64,000 bases of DNA from CAZEPJ01 sp964514105 (GCA_964514105.1 CAZEPJ010000014.1:9970-73969); one strand, 5' to 3'; positions 33,441 to 41,969 are shown, counted from the stretch's first letter. Notes: generated by a model not told the origin, from the sequence alone. A program made the numbers and translations.

Positions 33441-33785
33441 TAAGTCTAATTAACTGCTGGAGCCGCCCATTGAGACTCCGGAAGACGGCCCCGTTCATCC
33501 CGCGTCAGCCCTGCCCGCACGTGTGCGCATCCTGCCCTTTCACCCAGGCGCCGGGTCCGACCCCAGCAAGCGGTTCGCCGGGACCCAGCGCGGCTCCTTG
33601 TCCCTGGCAAGGGTCTCCACACGGCGGCGATCGAGGCACGACCCTTGCAAGACACAAGATGGAAAGGGGCTCAGGCCGGTGGACCCATCCCTTCCGGAGG
33701 GCCGCAAACACAGCACGGAAAAGGGATCAAGGCTGGCCGCGGCCCCCATGGGGGAGGGTACGTTTTTGACTGGTGCGTCAAGGCC
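33441..33785 (+). other. Long predicted 5' leader of the second Kre9-like gene
   Basis: About 345 nt between a good promoter and the start codon, with no convincing ORF. The 3' end has the palindrome CCCCCATGGGGG followed soon by a TTTTT run (about 33748-33769). A structured regulatory leader is possible. I compared it by eye with cyclic-di-GMP (GEMM) riboswitch conserved segments and did not find them. Confidence 0.35.
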
Positions 33786-34706
33786 ATGCACAATATTGCA
33801 CATCCCGTAGCCCATGGGGTGGCCTGGGCACTCCTTGCCCTTCTGCTCTCGGCGGGGCACGCCAGGGCAGACGTGCTGACCCTCGCCTGGGACCACAGCC
33901 AGGACCCCGGCATTGCCGGCTACCGCCTCTATTGGGGCAATCATCCCAGGGGCCACGACGAGGACTCGCCGGACGTCTCTTCTCCGTACCCTTGGGACAT
34001 GCCGGTGGATCTCCAGCGCTGCAAGGCGGGGACCTGCTCGACGCCGCCCCTGGAGTTCGACGCGGGCCCGTGGTATTTCGCCGTAACCGCCGTGTCCAGG
34101 TCAGGCACACCCAGCAAGTTCAGCGAGGAGGTCTCCAAAGTCATCCCGGATGAACCCACCCTGTTTTTTCCCCATGACGCACCGGCGATGGCCATGGGGT
34201 GTCAATACACCATCCGGTGGTCCGGCTTCCAGGGCGACAGGGTTTCCATTCACCTCCTCAAAGACGGCGGGGCGGTGAAAACCATCTCCAGGTCCACGGC
34301 CAACGACGGGGCGTTCCTCTGGAGGGTCCCCAAGAAGAAGCTGAGCCCCGCAGAGGGCTTCACGGTCCGGGTCAGTGCCGGGGCCGAAAGGGTTGAATCC
34401 GCGGCCCCGTTTGAGATTCTCTCCCCCGCGGTGACAGCCCCTTCCTCCGGGGAGATCCTCTCCCGGGGCGCCGCCGAGTTGATCCGGTGGGAGCCGGCCG
34501 GTTTCTGCCAAGGGCCGGTGAGCGTGTCTCTTCGAAGCGGGAAGAAGGCTTCCAGCGTCATTGCCCCAAACGCTCCGAACACGGGTGCGTGGACATGGAT
34601 CGTGCCCCAGGAACAGAAGCCTGGAAGCAGGTTCCGGATTCAGGTCCAATCGACTTTGAACCCGGCCTGCAGAGGCGTCTCCCCAGGCTATTTCACGGTG
34701 CAGTGA
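33786..34706 (+). CDS. Secreted protein: fibronectin III plus two Kre9/Knh1-like domains (paralogue 2)
   Basis: A 306-residue exported protein with the same architecture as 31133-31993. It has a signal peptide (about 1-29, ending GHARA), a fibronectin-III-like domain with LAWDHSQDPGIAGYRLYWG and a Cys pair (RCKAGTC), then two Kre9-like Ig domains with QYTIRW and ELIRWEP strands. The cysteines of the last domain (FCQGP, ACRGV) are at the same places as in paralogue 1. SKFSEEVSKV against SEPSEEIHII marks the same linker. There is no C-terminal anchor. It is probably a surface or matrix protein. A small membrane protein gene follows 134 nt downstream. Confidence 0.8.
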   Translation: MHNIAHPVAHGVAWALLALLLSAGHARADVLTLAWDHSQDPGIAGYRLYWGNHPRGHDEDSPDVSSPYPWDMPVDLQRCKAGTCSTPPLEFDAGPWYFAVTAVSRSGTPSKFSEEVSKVIPDEPTLFFPHDAPAMAMGCQYTIRWSGFQGDRVSIHLLKDGGAVKTISRSTANDGAFLWRVPKKKLSPAEGFTVRVSAGAERVESAAPFEILSPAVTAPSSGEILSRGAAELIRWEPAGFCQGPVSVSLRSGKKASSVIAPNAPNTGAWTWIVPQEQKPGSRFRIQVQSTLNPACRGVSPGYFTVQ

Positions 34707-34840
34707 ACTGAGATGCGTGACCTCGCAGACGGCAGGTAGATGGGGTTCCGCGGCAAGGCGGCCCCCCCCGACACCCCACGCACGCAGGGCCACGCGGTCC
34801 CCGGGCATTGAGGCCGATGCCACCGCGCGGGAGGCTGATG

Positions 34841-35029
34841 ATGAAGACACACATCACGACGCTTTTCCCGGATGCGTATTCGCCATCGCCGGCCCAGGAG
34901 CCATCGGCGCAGCTCGCTCTGGAGACGCGGGACAGCATGCTCCCGGGTGTCCGGTTCTTGAGAGGCCTCCTCCTGGCCGCCCTGCTCAGTCTCCCCTTTT
35001 GGGCCGCGCTGGCTTGGCTGATCCTGTAG
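34841..35029 (+). CDS. Small single-pass membrane protein
   Basis: A protein of about 62 residues. A hydrophilic N-terminal half (KTHITTLFPDAYSPSPAQEP) is followed by one strong C-terminal transmembrane helix, FLRGLLLAALLSLPFWAALA then WLIL, ending the protein. GGGAGG lies 6 nt before the ATG at 34841 (ATG 34838 is also possible). The basic residue before the helix and the very short tail fit a C-tail-anchored protein with its N-terminus in the cytoplasm. Function unknown. Confidence 0.6.
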   Translation: MKTHITTLFPDAYSPSPAQEPSAQLALETRDSMLPGVRFLRGLLLAALLSLPFWAALAWLIL

Positions 35030-35153
35030 GCCATCCGCGCCCCCCCCGTCTGCGCCCTTTTCCCGGCCACGTACAAGACCCTCGCGTGCCTCTTTGCCCT
35101 GCCGGCTGCTACGACGCCCCTGGATTTCCGCTGGAGCCGCCGCTGAAAGGGGG

Positions 35154-37616
35154 CTAGGGAAGGGGGGCCGTCGCCACGCCCCCGTTGCTGCTGCGCACGG
35201 TGACCCAGGGGGGTTTGACCAGCACGTTCTTGAACTTGCGAGAATGACTCCGGGACTTCTTCTTGTACAACAGGTTCCCGAGGCCGTCAGCCCACAGGGT
35301 CACGCTTCCAGGGGTTGCGTTGGACTTGGCCCTGACCGTGAGGACCCTCTTCTTGTACTTGACTTGGGTCACGGTCACGGTGTCCGCCGCGTCCCCCACC
35401 CTCAGGGCCACCGACGCCGCAGATCCCCAAGCGCCGGTATGATCCCGGGCCCGAACCTGGAGGGTGTAGCTTCCGTTGGGCCACCCCGACACATCCACCT
35501 GGGTCCCGACGGATTCGACCGACCCGCCCAACGCCCCGTCCAGGGGCGCCATGGCCGCCCCCGGCCCCTCCCTGGGATCCACCCACCACTCCACTTCCGC
35601 GATGGGCGAGCCGCCCGGGAGACCGGCCGTGGCGCTCAGGACCACCAGGGTCTGGCCGAGGGTGGGATTGGGCGACGCCGCCACGTCGAAGACGGTGGGC
35701 CCCGTGCGAGCGGGCGCCACTGCGGGCCAAAGCCCGCCATGGGCCAGGCCGTACGATTCCCATTGCACAGGCACCTGGAATAGAGAGGGCATGCCCGCCG
35801 CGGCATCGTCAAAGGCCTCCAGCCATCCGCCCCCGCCCTTGCCCGGCCCCACCAGCACCTCATCTCGTCCGTCGCCGTCGAGATCTCCGGCGGCTGGATG
35901 TGTCTCGCCGGCCAGGCGATTGTAGTCCGTCGCGCTCAAGGTGATCCAGGCCAGATGGGTCGGGTAGCCGTATGCGTAGTCCATGACCGCCACCCTCCCG
36001 CCGCCCCGTTTCCCCATGCCCAGAAGGATCTCGGCCCTGCCGTCCCCATCCAGGTCGGCGCAGGCGGGCCAGCTCTCTCCGTTGGCTGAGTTGTATTCCG
36101 CCCAGTCAATGGCCCCCCAGGCCAGGGGAAGGGCATCGCGGGTGACCACGAAGGCGCCGCCGGGCAGCGCGGCATTGCCCGATACCGGGCCCAGACCAAG
36201 GACCACCTCCCGCTCGCCGTCTCCGTCCACGTCCCCCGCAGCCGGCCGCACCTCGCCGCTGGCCGTGTTGTAGTCGTCCCAGTCCAACAAGAGCCACTCT
36301 CTGTGGGTGACAGCCCCTGCGGCATACTGAAAGACCTCGACGCGCCCCCCGCCCCCGGCCCCCAACCCTATGAGGATCTCGTCACGGCCGTCTCCGTCCA
36401 GGTCGCCGCAGGCCGGCCAGGTCTCCCCGTTGGCGGCGTTGTACTCGGGCCAGTTCACCTGTCCCCAGGCCAGATGGTTGTACTGGCTGTCCAGAATCAA
36501 GAACATGCCGTTGGGTATGGGCGGAGGCCCGGCTTCCCCCCGTCCCAGGCCCACCACGATCTCGGATTGCCCATCACCGTCCAGATCTCCCACAGCCACC
36601 CGGGCCTCCCCGCTCAGGGCCTCGTACTCGGGCCAGCCCAGTCGCAGCCAGAACTCATGGAATAGATCCTCACTCAGGAAATCGATGACTCCGCCCGCCG
36701 GGGGATACGGACCCAGGCCGGCGATGACCCGCCCATAGCCCACCGCCGACGACGCCGTCACCGTCACCGCCACCGTGGCGCTCCCCGTCCCCCCCCGGTT
36801 GTCCGTCACCGTCAGCCTCGCCGTATAACTCCCCGCCGAAACATACGTGTGGGACGGGTTCTGAACACTGGATGTGCCCCCGTCCCCAAACGTCCACGCA
36901 TACGACGCAATGCTCCCGTCCGGGTCGCTCCCGCTCCCCGTGAACGCCACCGTCAGGGGCGAGGTCCCTGAAATCGGCGTCCCCGAGGCCGTCGCAATGG
37001 GCAGCTGGTTGGGCGCCGTCACCGTCACCGCCACCGTGGCGCTCCCCGTCCCCCCCCGGTTGTCCGTCACCGTCAGCCTCGCCGTATAACTCCCCGCCGA
37101 AACATACGTGTGGGACGGGTTCTGAACACTGGATGTGCCCCCGTCCCCAAACGTCCACGCATACGACGCAATGCTCCCGTCCGGGTCGCTCCCGCTCCCC
37201 GTGAACGCCACCGTCAGGGGCGAGGTCCCTGAAATCGGCGTCCCCGAGGCCGTCGCAATGGGCAGCTGGTTGGGCGCCGATGCTGTCGTATGGGAGATCT
37301 CTTCCGAAAACCCGCTTTGAAGGGCCTCGTAGTAGGCCTTCACTGCGAAGAAATACTGCTGTCCGTCGGCCAGATCCGTGAAGGTATAACTGGTGGTCTT
37401 GCCCACATCCAGGCTGAAGGTGTAGTTGCCGCTGGAGGTCCCGCGAAAGACGATGTATCCCGAGATCGGCTCGGGATTCGGGTCCCAGGCGAGCGTGACC
37501 GGGTCAGCCCCCCGGGCCTCCCAGGGCATGGCCCCGGCCAAAGCCAGGAGCGCCAGGGCTGCTCCCCCGAGCCGGCGGCCCCACAGGTCCCCAACACGGC
37601 GAAGAAGAGATCTCAT
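35154..37616 (-). CDS. Large secreted FnIII-PKD-PKD-FG-GAP repeat protein
   Basis: An 820-residue exported protein. It has a signal peptide (about 1-36), a fibronectin III domain (38-112) and two PKD domains of identical sequence (about 116-202, 203-289). Next is an FG-GAP/VCBS-like propeller region (about 293-620) with five calcium-binding DxDGDG loops (for example GDLDGDGRDEILIGLG), each unit about 58 residues and ending in W..YN....GE. An Ig-like stretch follows. The C-terminal 75-residue module, rich in Lys and Ser with W-x-DG-x-G and VTVRSSNGG, resembles tails of other Desulfobacterota surface proteins. No PEP-CTERM motif. It is likely an adhesin or matrix protein. It is the last gene of a minus-strand group with a Wzz-like and a kinase-like gene. 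Confidence 0.88.
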   Translation of the reverse strand: MRSLLRRVGDLWGRRLGGAALALLALAGAMPWEARGADPVTLAWDPNPEPISGYIVFRGTSSGNYTFSLDVGKTTSYTFTDLADGQQYFFAVKAYYEALQSGFSEEISHTTASAPNQLPIATASGTPISGTSPLTVAFTGSGSDPDGSIASYAWTFGDGGTSSVQNPSHTYVSAGSYTARLTVTDNRGGTGSATVAVTVTAPNQLPIATASGTPISGTSPLTVAFTGSGSDPDGSIASYAWTFGDGGTSSVQNPSHTYVSAGSYTARLTVTDNRGGTGSATVAVTVTASSAVGYGRVIAGLGPYPPAGGVIDFLSEDLFHEFWLRLGWPEYEALSGEARVAVGDLDGDGQSEIVVGLGRGEAGPPPIPNGMFLILDSQYNHLAWGQVNWPEYNAANGETWPACGDLDGDGRDEILIGLGAGGGGRVEVFQYAAGAVTHREWLLLDWDDYNTASGEVRPAAGDVDGDGEREVVLGLGPVSGNAALPGGAFVVTRDALPLAWGAIDWAEYNSANGESWPACADLDGDGRAEILLGMGKRGGGRVAVMDYAYGYPTHLAWITLSATDYNRLAGETHPAAGDLDGDGRDEVLVGPGKGGGGWLEAFDDAAAGMPSLFQVPVQWESYGLAHGGLWPAVAPARTGPTVFDVAASPNPTLGQTLVVLSATAGLPGGSPIAEVEWWVDPREGPGAAMAPLDGALGGSVESVGTQVDVSGWPNGSYTLQVRARDHTGAWGSAASVALRVGDAADTVTVTQVKYKKRVLTVRAKSNATPGSVTLWADGLGNLLYKKKSRSHSRKFKNVLVKPPWVTVRSSNGGVATAPLP
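36753..37279. repeat. Perfect 261-bp tandem duplication
   Basis: 36753-37013 and 37014-37274 appear identical, and the match continues 5 bp further. Each unit encodes one 87-residue PKD domain of the FG-GAP protein. Identity at silent positions implies very recent duplication or gene conversion. Confidence 0.9.
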
Positions 37617-37644
37617 TGAACGCCCCCCGGCGCCGGAGGCCCTT

Positions 37645-38472
37645 CTATGCGCCGCTCCCCCCCTTCAAGGTGAGGGACAGCCGGTCCAGGTGGGGAAGGG
37701 AGCCCAGGATGGGTGCTTGCAGGTATCGGGCCACCTGACGCTCCGACTTGAACGACGGATCCGTCCACTCGAGGACCCCGAGCCAGATCAGGATGATTGC
37801 AGCAGACGAGATCAGGAGCATGAGCACGGTGGGGAGACGCCCGGGGCGCCACACGGACCGGAGTTGCTCCATCTGCAGCGGCCCTTTGAGCGCCGCCGCC
37901 ATCCCATCCTGTCTGGCCCCAGCGGCGTCCGAAGCCGTTGGGGCATCGAGCCGGGCGGCCGCCGGCTTGGGCTGGCCGGGTCCCTGCTGCTGTTTCCACC
38001 GGCTTCGCCGCTGCCCCTCCTCGGCCTTTCGGACCAGGCGCCCGGCATAATACGCGACCAGCGCCTCTCCCAGCTTCCCGTCGCCCCCCCGGTACGCGAT
38101 GCGAACGGTGTCGTTGGAAGGGACCGTCAGGGACATGGTCCGTTCCACGGTCTGGGAAAATGGCCCCATGGCCCGATCCCCGGCGCCCGCATTCAGTTCC
38201 AACTGGCCATGGAGCTCACGGATGGCAAAACGGTCCAGGAAGAATTCCGCCGGCTTGGCGATCACGTCCCCCATCCTCGTGAAATCCACCGGGCTCGTAG
38301 ACAGCGCGATGGGGGCGTCGGGGGCGATGGCCACATCCTGCCGTACCGTGATCTGATCCACGCTGGCGGCCGACACAAGCACATACACAAGGGGAGGCGC
38401 GAGCGCGGCCAGGAACCACAGGCGGCGCGTCACAAGGCCGTGGCCATAGCGCCTCAGGGCGAAACCGATCAT
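37645..38472 (-). CDS. Wzz-like polysaccharide co-polymerase (chain-length protein) paralogue
   Basis: A 275-residue inner-membrane protein. N-terminal TM helix at about 14-38 (FLAALAPPLVYVLVSAASV), a periplasmic domain of about 150 residues, and a second TM helix (TVLMLLISSAAIILIWLGVL) near 220-240, followed by a cytoplasmic tail ending PILGSLPHL. This two-helix topology and the 'LP.L' motif are typical of Wzz/PCP proteins that partner BY-kinases. It is shorter than the XrtA-locus Wzz at 43.1-44.6 kb and lacks a long coiled coil. The kinase-like gene 44 nt upstream is its likely partner. AAGGAG precedes the ATG. Confidence 0.75.
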   Translation of the reverse strand: MIGFALRRYGHGLVTRRLWFLAALAPPLVYVLVSAASVDQITVRQDVAIAPDAPIALSTSPVDFTRMGDVIAKPAEFFLDRFAIRELHGQLELNAGAGDRAMGPFSQTVERTMSLTVPSNDTVRIAYRGGDGKLGEALVAYYAGRLVRKAEEGQRRSRWKQQQGPGQPKPAAARLDAPTASDAAGARQDGMAAALKGPLQMEQLRSVWRPGRLPTVLMLLISSAAIILIWLGVLEWTDPSFKSERQVARYLQAPILGSLPHLDRLSLTLKGGSGA

Positions 38473-38516
38473 CGCCAGCTCTCCTTCCCCCAACCCCTGC
38501 ACGCCGCCGACACCCC

Positions 38517-39230
38517 TCAGGCCAGGGGGTTTTTCCACTGGTTGACGACCACGCCCAACAGCTTGGCGCCGGCTGCGTCGAGCATCATCCGGGCCCTCTT
38601 CACCATGTGTCGCGACGTCACGTTGGCCAGGACCACGAGGATCACCCCGTCCACGGCCCTGGCCAGGGCCACGGGATCCATCATCCGGCGGTTGGTCGGG
38701 AACACGGACGATGCGTCCAGCACCACCGTGTCGTACGCCCGCCGGGCCCACTGAACGATGCCCAGACCCAACTCGGTCACGTTTCCCCCGCCCGATCCCG
38801 GCGGCACGCCGTCGACGGCGGACAGGATCTCCAGTCCGTTGAGACCCGAAGGCTGCACCAAACCGCGCAGCACCTCCGCACCCTCCAGAACCACTTCGTC
38901 GGGTTTGCCCTCTTTGGGCGGCGCAGGGGGAGGCCCCGCCGGTCGGGACGGCAGTCTCTCTGCTTCGATGAGGCCCAGACCGAACAGGGTGTGGAGGGCG
39001 GGGGCGTACCAGTTCAAGTCAACGGTCAGGACACGCTGGTGATCCTGAGTGGCGGCCACCGTGGCCAGGCCGGCGGCCACCGTCGTTTTCCCCTCTCCGG
39101 GCATGGAGCTTGTGACGAGCACGCAACGGGAGGCGGCTTTGGGCAAGGTGGCCGAGGCGGCGGCGTGGATGCGCTTCACCTCGGCTATTTGCGAGAGCAA
39201 TCCCAAGCGCGACGCGGCATCTGAGCCCAT
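38517..39230 (-). CDS. CapB/CpsD-like ParA-type ATPase (BY-kinase-like, no Tyr tail)
   Basis: A protein of about 237 residues similar to the cytoplasmic domain of bacterial tyrosine kinases that control exopolysaccharide export. The P-loop SSMPGEGKTT is near residue 43, the Walker A'-like VLTVDLNW near 69 and a Walker-B-like TVVLDASS near 165. The C-terminus (VVNQWKNPLA) has no tyrosine cluster, so self-phosphorylation as in classic BY-kinases is doubtful. In the A' motif the usual D-x-D is reduced to DLN. With the Wzz-like gene downstream it forms a second, reduced co-polymerase/ATPase pair beside the main XrtA one. Starts at 39230 (ATG) or the GTG at 39242. Confidence 0.75.
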   Translation of the reverse strand: MGSDAASRLGLLSQIAEVKRIHAAASATLPKAASRCVLVTSSMPGEGKTTVAAGLATVAATQDHQRVLTVDLNWYAPALHTLFGLGLIEAERLPSRPAGPPPAPPKEGKPDEVVLEGAEVLRGLVQPSGLNGLEILSAVDGVPPGSGGGNVTELGLGIVQWARRAYDTVVLDASSVFPTNRRMMDPVALARAVDGVILVVLANVTSRHMVKRARMMLDAAGAKLLGVVVNQWKNPLA

Positions 39231-39304
39231 TGCGAAGACCACCCAGGCGAATTGTCGACGTCAAGGATGCGCGCTGAAGCGTTTTTTCTTACCTTGTTCG
39301 AGTG

Positions 39305-39365
39305 CCCCTGATTTGTCAATCCTGATTTCCCTGATTCTGATAAGGATTTTCCTGATCCAGGACCT
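39305..39365. repeat. AT-rich degenerate 9-bp repeat tract
   Basis: CCTGATTTG-like nonamers recur (CCTGATTTG, ATTTCCCTG, ATTCTGATA, TTTTCCTGATC) in the divergent gap between the kinase-like gene and the membrane TRNSxY gene. The tract is noticeably AT-richer than the surroundings. Confidence 0.5.
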
Positions 39366-39525
39366 CGATCCCGCCGCAGGGCGTGGATTGAGGGAACACT
39401 TGCCAAACAAATCATGATTTGATAAGAATCGTGCAATTCTCCCGCCACAACGGGGGCCGGGGGAGCCTGGCCATGGCTTGGGGGTCCATATCAAAGCCAT
39501 GGGCCGCGCGACCCGAGGGAGGGAT

Positions 39526-40032
39526 GTGGACGGTTACCCGATCATTGCCACGGGGCTGATCTCACTGTGCGTCGGGTTTCTGGCCGGACGGCTCTGGGGC
39601 CATCGGTGGAAACGCGAGGCCGACTACCTGAAGAAACAGCTGGATGAGACCGAGCGGCTGCTGGACGGACTGGCCTGGATCGGAGGCAGCCACCGTCCCG
39701 AGCCCCAGGTCACGGCCCAGGAAAACCCCCCCGGGCCCCAGCCGGCCACCCGCGCGGAACTGGAGAACACGCAGAACGTGGGCGTGACCCAGCCCCCCGA
39801 GACCCCGTCTCCTGCCAAGCGCAGGGTGCGCGTCACGCGGATCCTGGGGAAAAAAGACGGGGTCCAGAGGAACGAATCGTTCGAGGGGCTGGAGGAAGCC
39901 CTGCCCATGGTGGGCAAGCGCTACTGCGTGTCCACGGACCACGACACGGTGATCCGCTCCTCCACGGTCATCCAGGTCGCCTCGGGCTACTTCATGACCC
40001 GCAACTCCGTGTACAGGGTCGACCCGCTCTGA
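39526..40032 (+). CDS. Membrane-anchored protein with TRNSxY domain (paralogue 2)
   Basis: A protein of about 168 residues. An N-terminal TM helix (IIATGLISLCVGFLAGRLWG, about 6-25) is followed by a coiled-coil segment (about 27-55), a Pro/Gln-rich linker (about 60-100) and the C-terminal domain shared with 28667-29155: VRVTRILGK, then MVGKRYCV, TVIRSSTVIQVASGYFMTRN and finally SVYRV. The order suggests a cytoplasmic or periplasmic sensor or adaptor domain on a stalk. Its position within the polysaccharide region is suggestive, but no function can be assigned. The start is uncertain: GTG 39526 has GGAGGGA just upstream; ATG 39499 is an alternative. Confidence 0.6.
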   Translation: MDGYPIIATGLISLCVGFLAGRLWGHRWKREADYLKKQLDETERLLDGLAWIGGSHRPEPQVTAQENPPGPQPATRAELENTQNVGVTQPPETPSPAKRRVRVTRILGKKDGVQRNESFEGLEEALPMVGKRYCVSTDHDTVIRSSTVIQVASGYFMTRNSVYRVDPL

Positions 40033-40065
40033 CCCCTGTTGCCCGGCGCCATGCCGGCCCGGCCC

Positions 40066-40362
40066 TCACCATTTCTCCATGAGCTCGCCCATGGTCTTGC
40101 CCGGCCTGAGCTTGCCCTGGTAGTTGATGAAGGTCTCCACCTTGACGGGCTCGAACTGCTTCTTGGGGACCGAGGTGGCCTCCTGGTGCCAGAGCCACAT
40201 GTGTCCCTCCACCGTGTCCAGGATGAGGACGTTGGGCAGCTCCCGGATCGACCCCGGCTGGAGAAGGATCGCCTGGTACCGACCGGGGCTCTGGGCCTCG
40301 ACGGAAACGGCCATGCAAGTGCCGCAAAGGACCGCTGCCAGGACCACCACGAGTGCTTTCAT
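40066..40362 (-). CDS. Small exported protein
   Basis: A 98-residue protein with a clear signal peptide (about 1-23, MKALVVVLAAVLCGTCMAVS then VEAQ) and a mature part of about 75 residues with hydrophobic strands (VLILDTVEGHMWLWH) and a basic C-terminus (PGKTMGELMEKW). The EGHMWLW strand pair resembles small periplasmic beta proteins. GGGAGG lies 6 nt before the ATG. It is convergent with the membrane TRNSxY gene and follows the polysaccharide genes on the same strand after a 500-nt gap. Function unknown. Confidence 0.65.
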   Translation of the reverse strand: MKALVVVLAAVLCGTCMAVSVEAQSPGRYQAILLQPGSIRELPNVLILDTVEGHMWLWHQEATSVPKKQFEPVKVETFINYQGKLRPGKTMGELMEKW

Positions 40363-40863
40363 GCGCGCCTCCCGAATCTCGTCATCTTCCGTCCCTCACG
40401 GCCCCGGCCCAGCGCGTTTCCCGAAGGTGCCGGGAAGCCCGTGCTTCGATCCCAGGGCAATTTAACGCACATGGCATCCGGTCTTGGCCCACTTTCCGAC
40501 TCAATCCGGCCGCTGGCGCTCTTTCCCCCAAGACACCAAGGCCGCTCCCTGGAGCGCCCCCACCGCCCGGCCGGAACTCCCCCTCCAATCAATCCCGCCC
40601 CAGGGGGCCACCATATCCATTCGCCCCTCGTTTCCCCCTCCCCCCCCAACTTGGGCATCACCATCCGTGTGTGCCCAAGCGGTCCGCTTTTCTCGTCGTC
40701 CACCCGTTTGCTTTGTCAGGAAGATGCCCTGCCCGGTTCAAGGATCCCCGCGATCCGCCTCCTTACCCTGATGTTCTTGGCCCTGGGATTCGCATCGCCT
40801 TCGGCAAGGGATTCCGACGGCCCGCCAAGGGACGATCCGACCGCGCGCCGGCTCACGACCCCT
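40363..40863. other. Intergenic region downstream of the tyrosine kinase gene
   Basis: About 500 nt with no convincing gene. It contains a perfect 8-bp inverted repeat (CTTGGGCA at 40650-40657, TGCCCAAG at 40672-40679, loop 14) in a C-rich stretch, which may terminate the minus-strand polysaccharide operon. Confidence 0.5.
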
Positions 40864-41748
40864 TCACCGCTTGCCCTTGGCCGGCTTCCCCCCGTACGGT
40901 TCGCCCCCGTAGTACGCCTTGTACGCGTACCCGTAAATGCGGGACGTGAGGTGCTGGGAGTCGTTGAGGATGAGGCCCAGGATCTTGTCTTTGGGCAGGA
41001 GGGTCAGGGAGTCCTTGACGGCGTTGCGCGGGGTCATATCGTGCCGCACCACGAACACGATCCCCTGAACCAGCTTGGCCAGCACGGCCGGCTCGTTGGT
41101 CAGGATCGTCGGGGTCGCGTCCAGCAGGGTGAGCGGCCCGTCCTCCGTCTCGTTTGCCGCCCGTATGAGGTCGGCCATGCGGGGCGAGGAGATGAGCTCG
41201 ATGGGGTTCTTCTTGCGCCCCCCCCCCGGGATGCACTGCAGTCGGGGGATGTCCGTGGGGCGAACCACGGCCGACAGCTCCGCCTCGCCGTTGAGGTACT
41301 CCGAGAGCCCAGGCCCCTGGGGCACGCCGAAGTATTGGTGAAGGGTCGGGTTTCGAACGTCGCAGTCTACCAGAAGCACCGAGTCGTTCAGCCCCTGGGC
41401 CACGCTCACGGCCAGGTTGGCCGCGATGAAGGACTTGCCCTCGCCGGCGATGGCGCTCGTGACCATCACGCTTCGGGGGGGGACGGGCCTGCGGGCGTTG
41501 TGAAGGAGGTGGGTGCGGATCCGCTTGATCTGCTCCACGATGGGGGAGTCCGGCTGGTTGTGGACGACCAGCATGGGGCTCACGCGCCTCGCCCCGGGCC
41601 TCTCGGGCTGGATCATGAGGGGAAGGACCGGGGCCTCGGCCCGCGCGTTTCCGGCATCGCCCCCCGCTGCGGCCGCGTCCTTGACCTGCGAAGGGGCTTC
41701 GCCCCGCTCCCGCTCCGCCTTCTGCAAAGCCTCAAACACCTTGCTCAT
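40864..41748 (-). CDS. XrtA-associated tyrosine autokinase (BY-kinase)
   Basis: A 294-residue cytoplasmic kinase that senses or drives polysaccharide polymerisation with the Wzz partner. P-loop SAIAGEGKS near residue 98, Walker A' VLLVDCDVRNP near 124, Walker B LTLLDATPT near 205. The C-terminal tyrosine cluster YGYAYKAYYGGEPYGG is intact, so cyclic auto-phosphorylation is expected. The N-terminal MSKVFEALQKAE is typical of the exosortase-linked kinase family (TIGR03018 style). It is the last gene of the minus-strand set exporter, Wzz, AAA ATPase, kinase. A dispersed repeat separates it from the AAA gene. Confidence 0.9.
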   Translation of the reverse strand: MSKVFEALQKAERERGEAPSQVKDAAAAGGDAGNARAEAPVLPLMIQPERPGARRVSPMLVVHNQPDSPIVEQIKRIRTHLLHNARRPVPPRSVMVTSAIAGEGKSFIAANLAVSVAQGLNDSVLLVDCDVRNPTLHQYFGVPQGPGLSEYLNGEAELSAVVRPTDIPRLQCIPGGGRKKNPIELISSPRMADLIRAANETEDGPLTLLDATPTILTNEPAVLAKLVQGIVFVVRHDMTPRNAVKDSLTLLPKDKILGLILNDSQHLTSRIYGYAYKAYYGGEPYGGKPAKGKR

Positions 41749-41792
41749 GGACCCATCCTTCTGTCACCGCCGCAGACCGGGATTCGTGGGCC

Positions 41793-41965
41793 GTTCTTGT
41801 GGTTCGTTTCACAACCCGTGATTGGCGACCGTGATACGTGTCTGTCGTTTGTTTTCGTATGCCATGGTTGGGCGCCTGCGCTGCGTGGTTCGAGTCCGTA
41901 TCAAGCCCCCCAACCCACCGAACCCAACCAACTCAAGCAACGCAAGCAACCCCTACTCCCTCTCC
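41793..41965. repeat. Dispersed intergenic element, copy 2, with 9-bp array
   Basis: It fills the gap between the AAA ATPase gene and the kinase gene. It aligns with 44622-44752 over about 130 bp, including a 27-bp identical block at 41901-41927. It ends in nonamers of the type AACCCACCG, AACCCAACC, AACTCAAGC, AACGCAAGC. Confidence 0.75.
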
Positions 41966-41969
41966 CGCT

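Noticed and set aside
33441..33785. Possible cyclic-di-GMP (GEMM) riboswitch in the long leader
   Set aside because: The conserved CACGCACAGGGCAAACC-like and GGACGCAAAGCC-like segments could not be found by eye; only generic hairpins are visible.
41890..41910. GGTTCGAGTCC resembling a tRNA T-loop
   Set aside because: No flanking T-stem, acceptor stem or anticodon arm can be drawn; the same stretch in the sister repeat at 44.7 kb lacks the motif.
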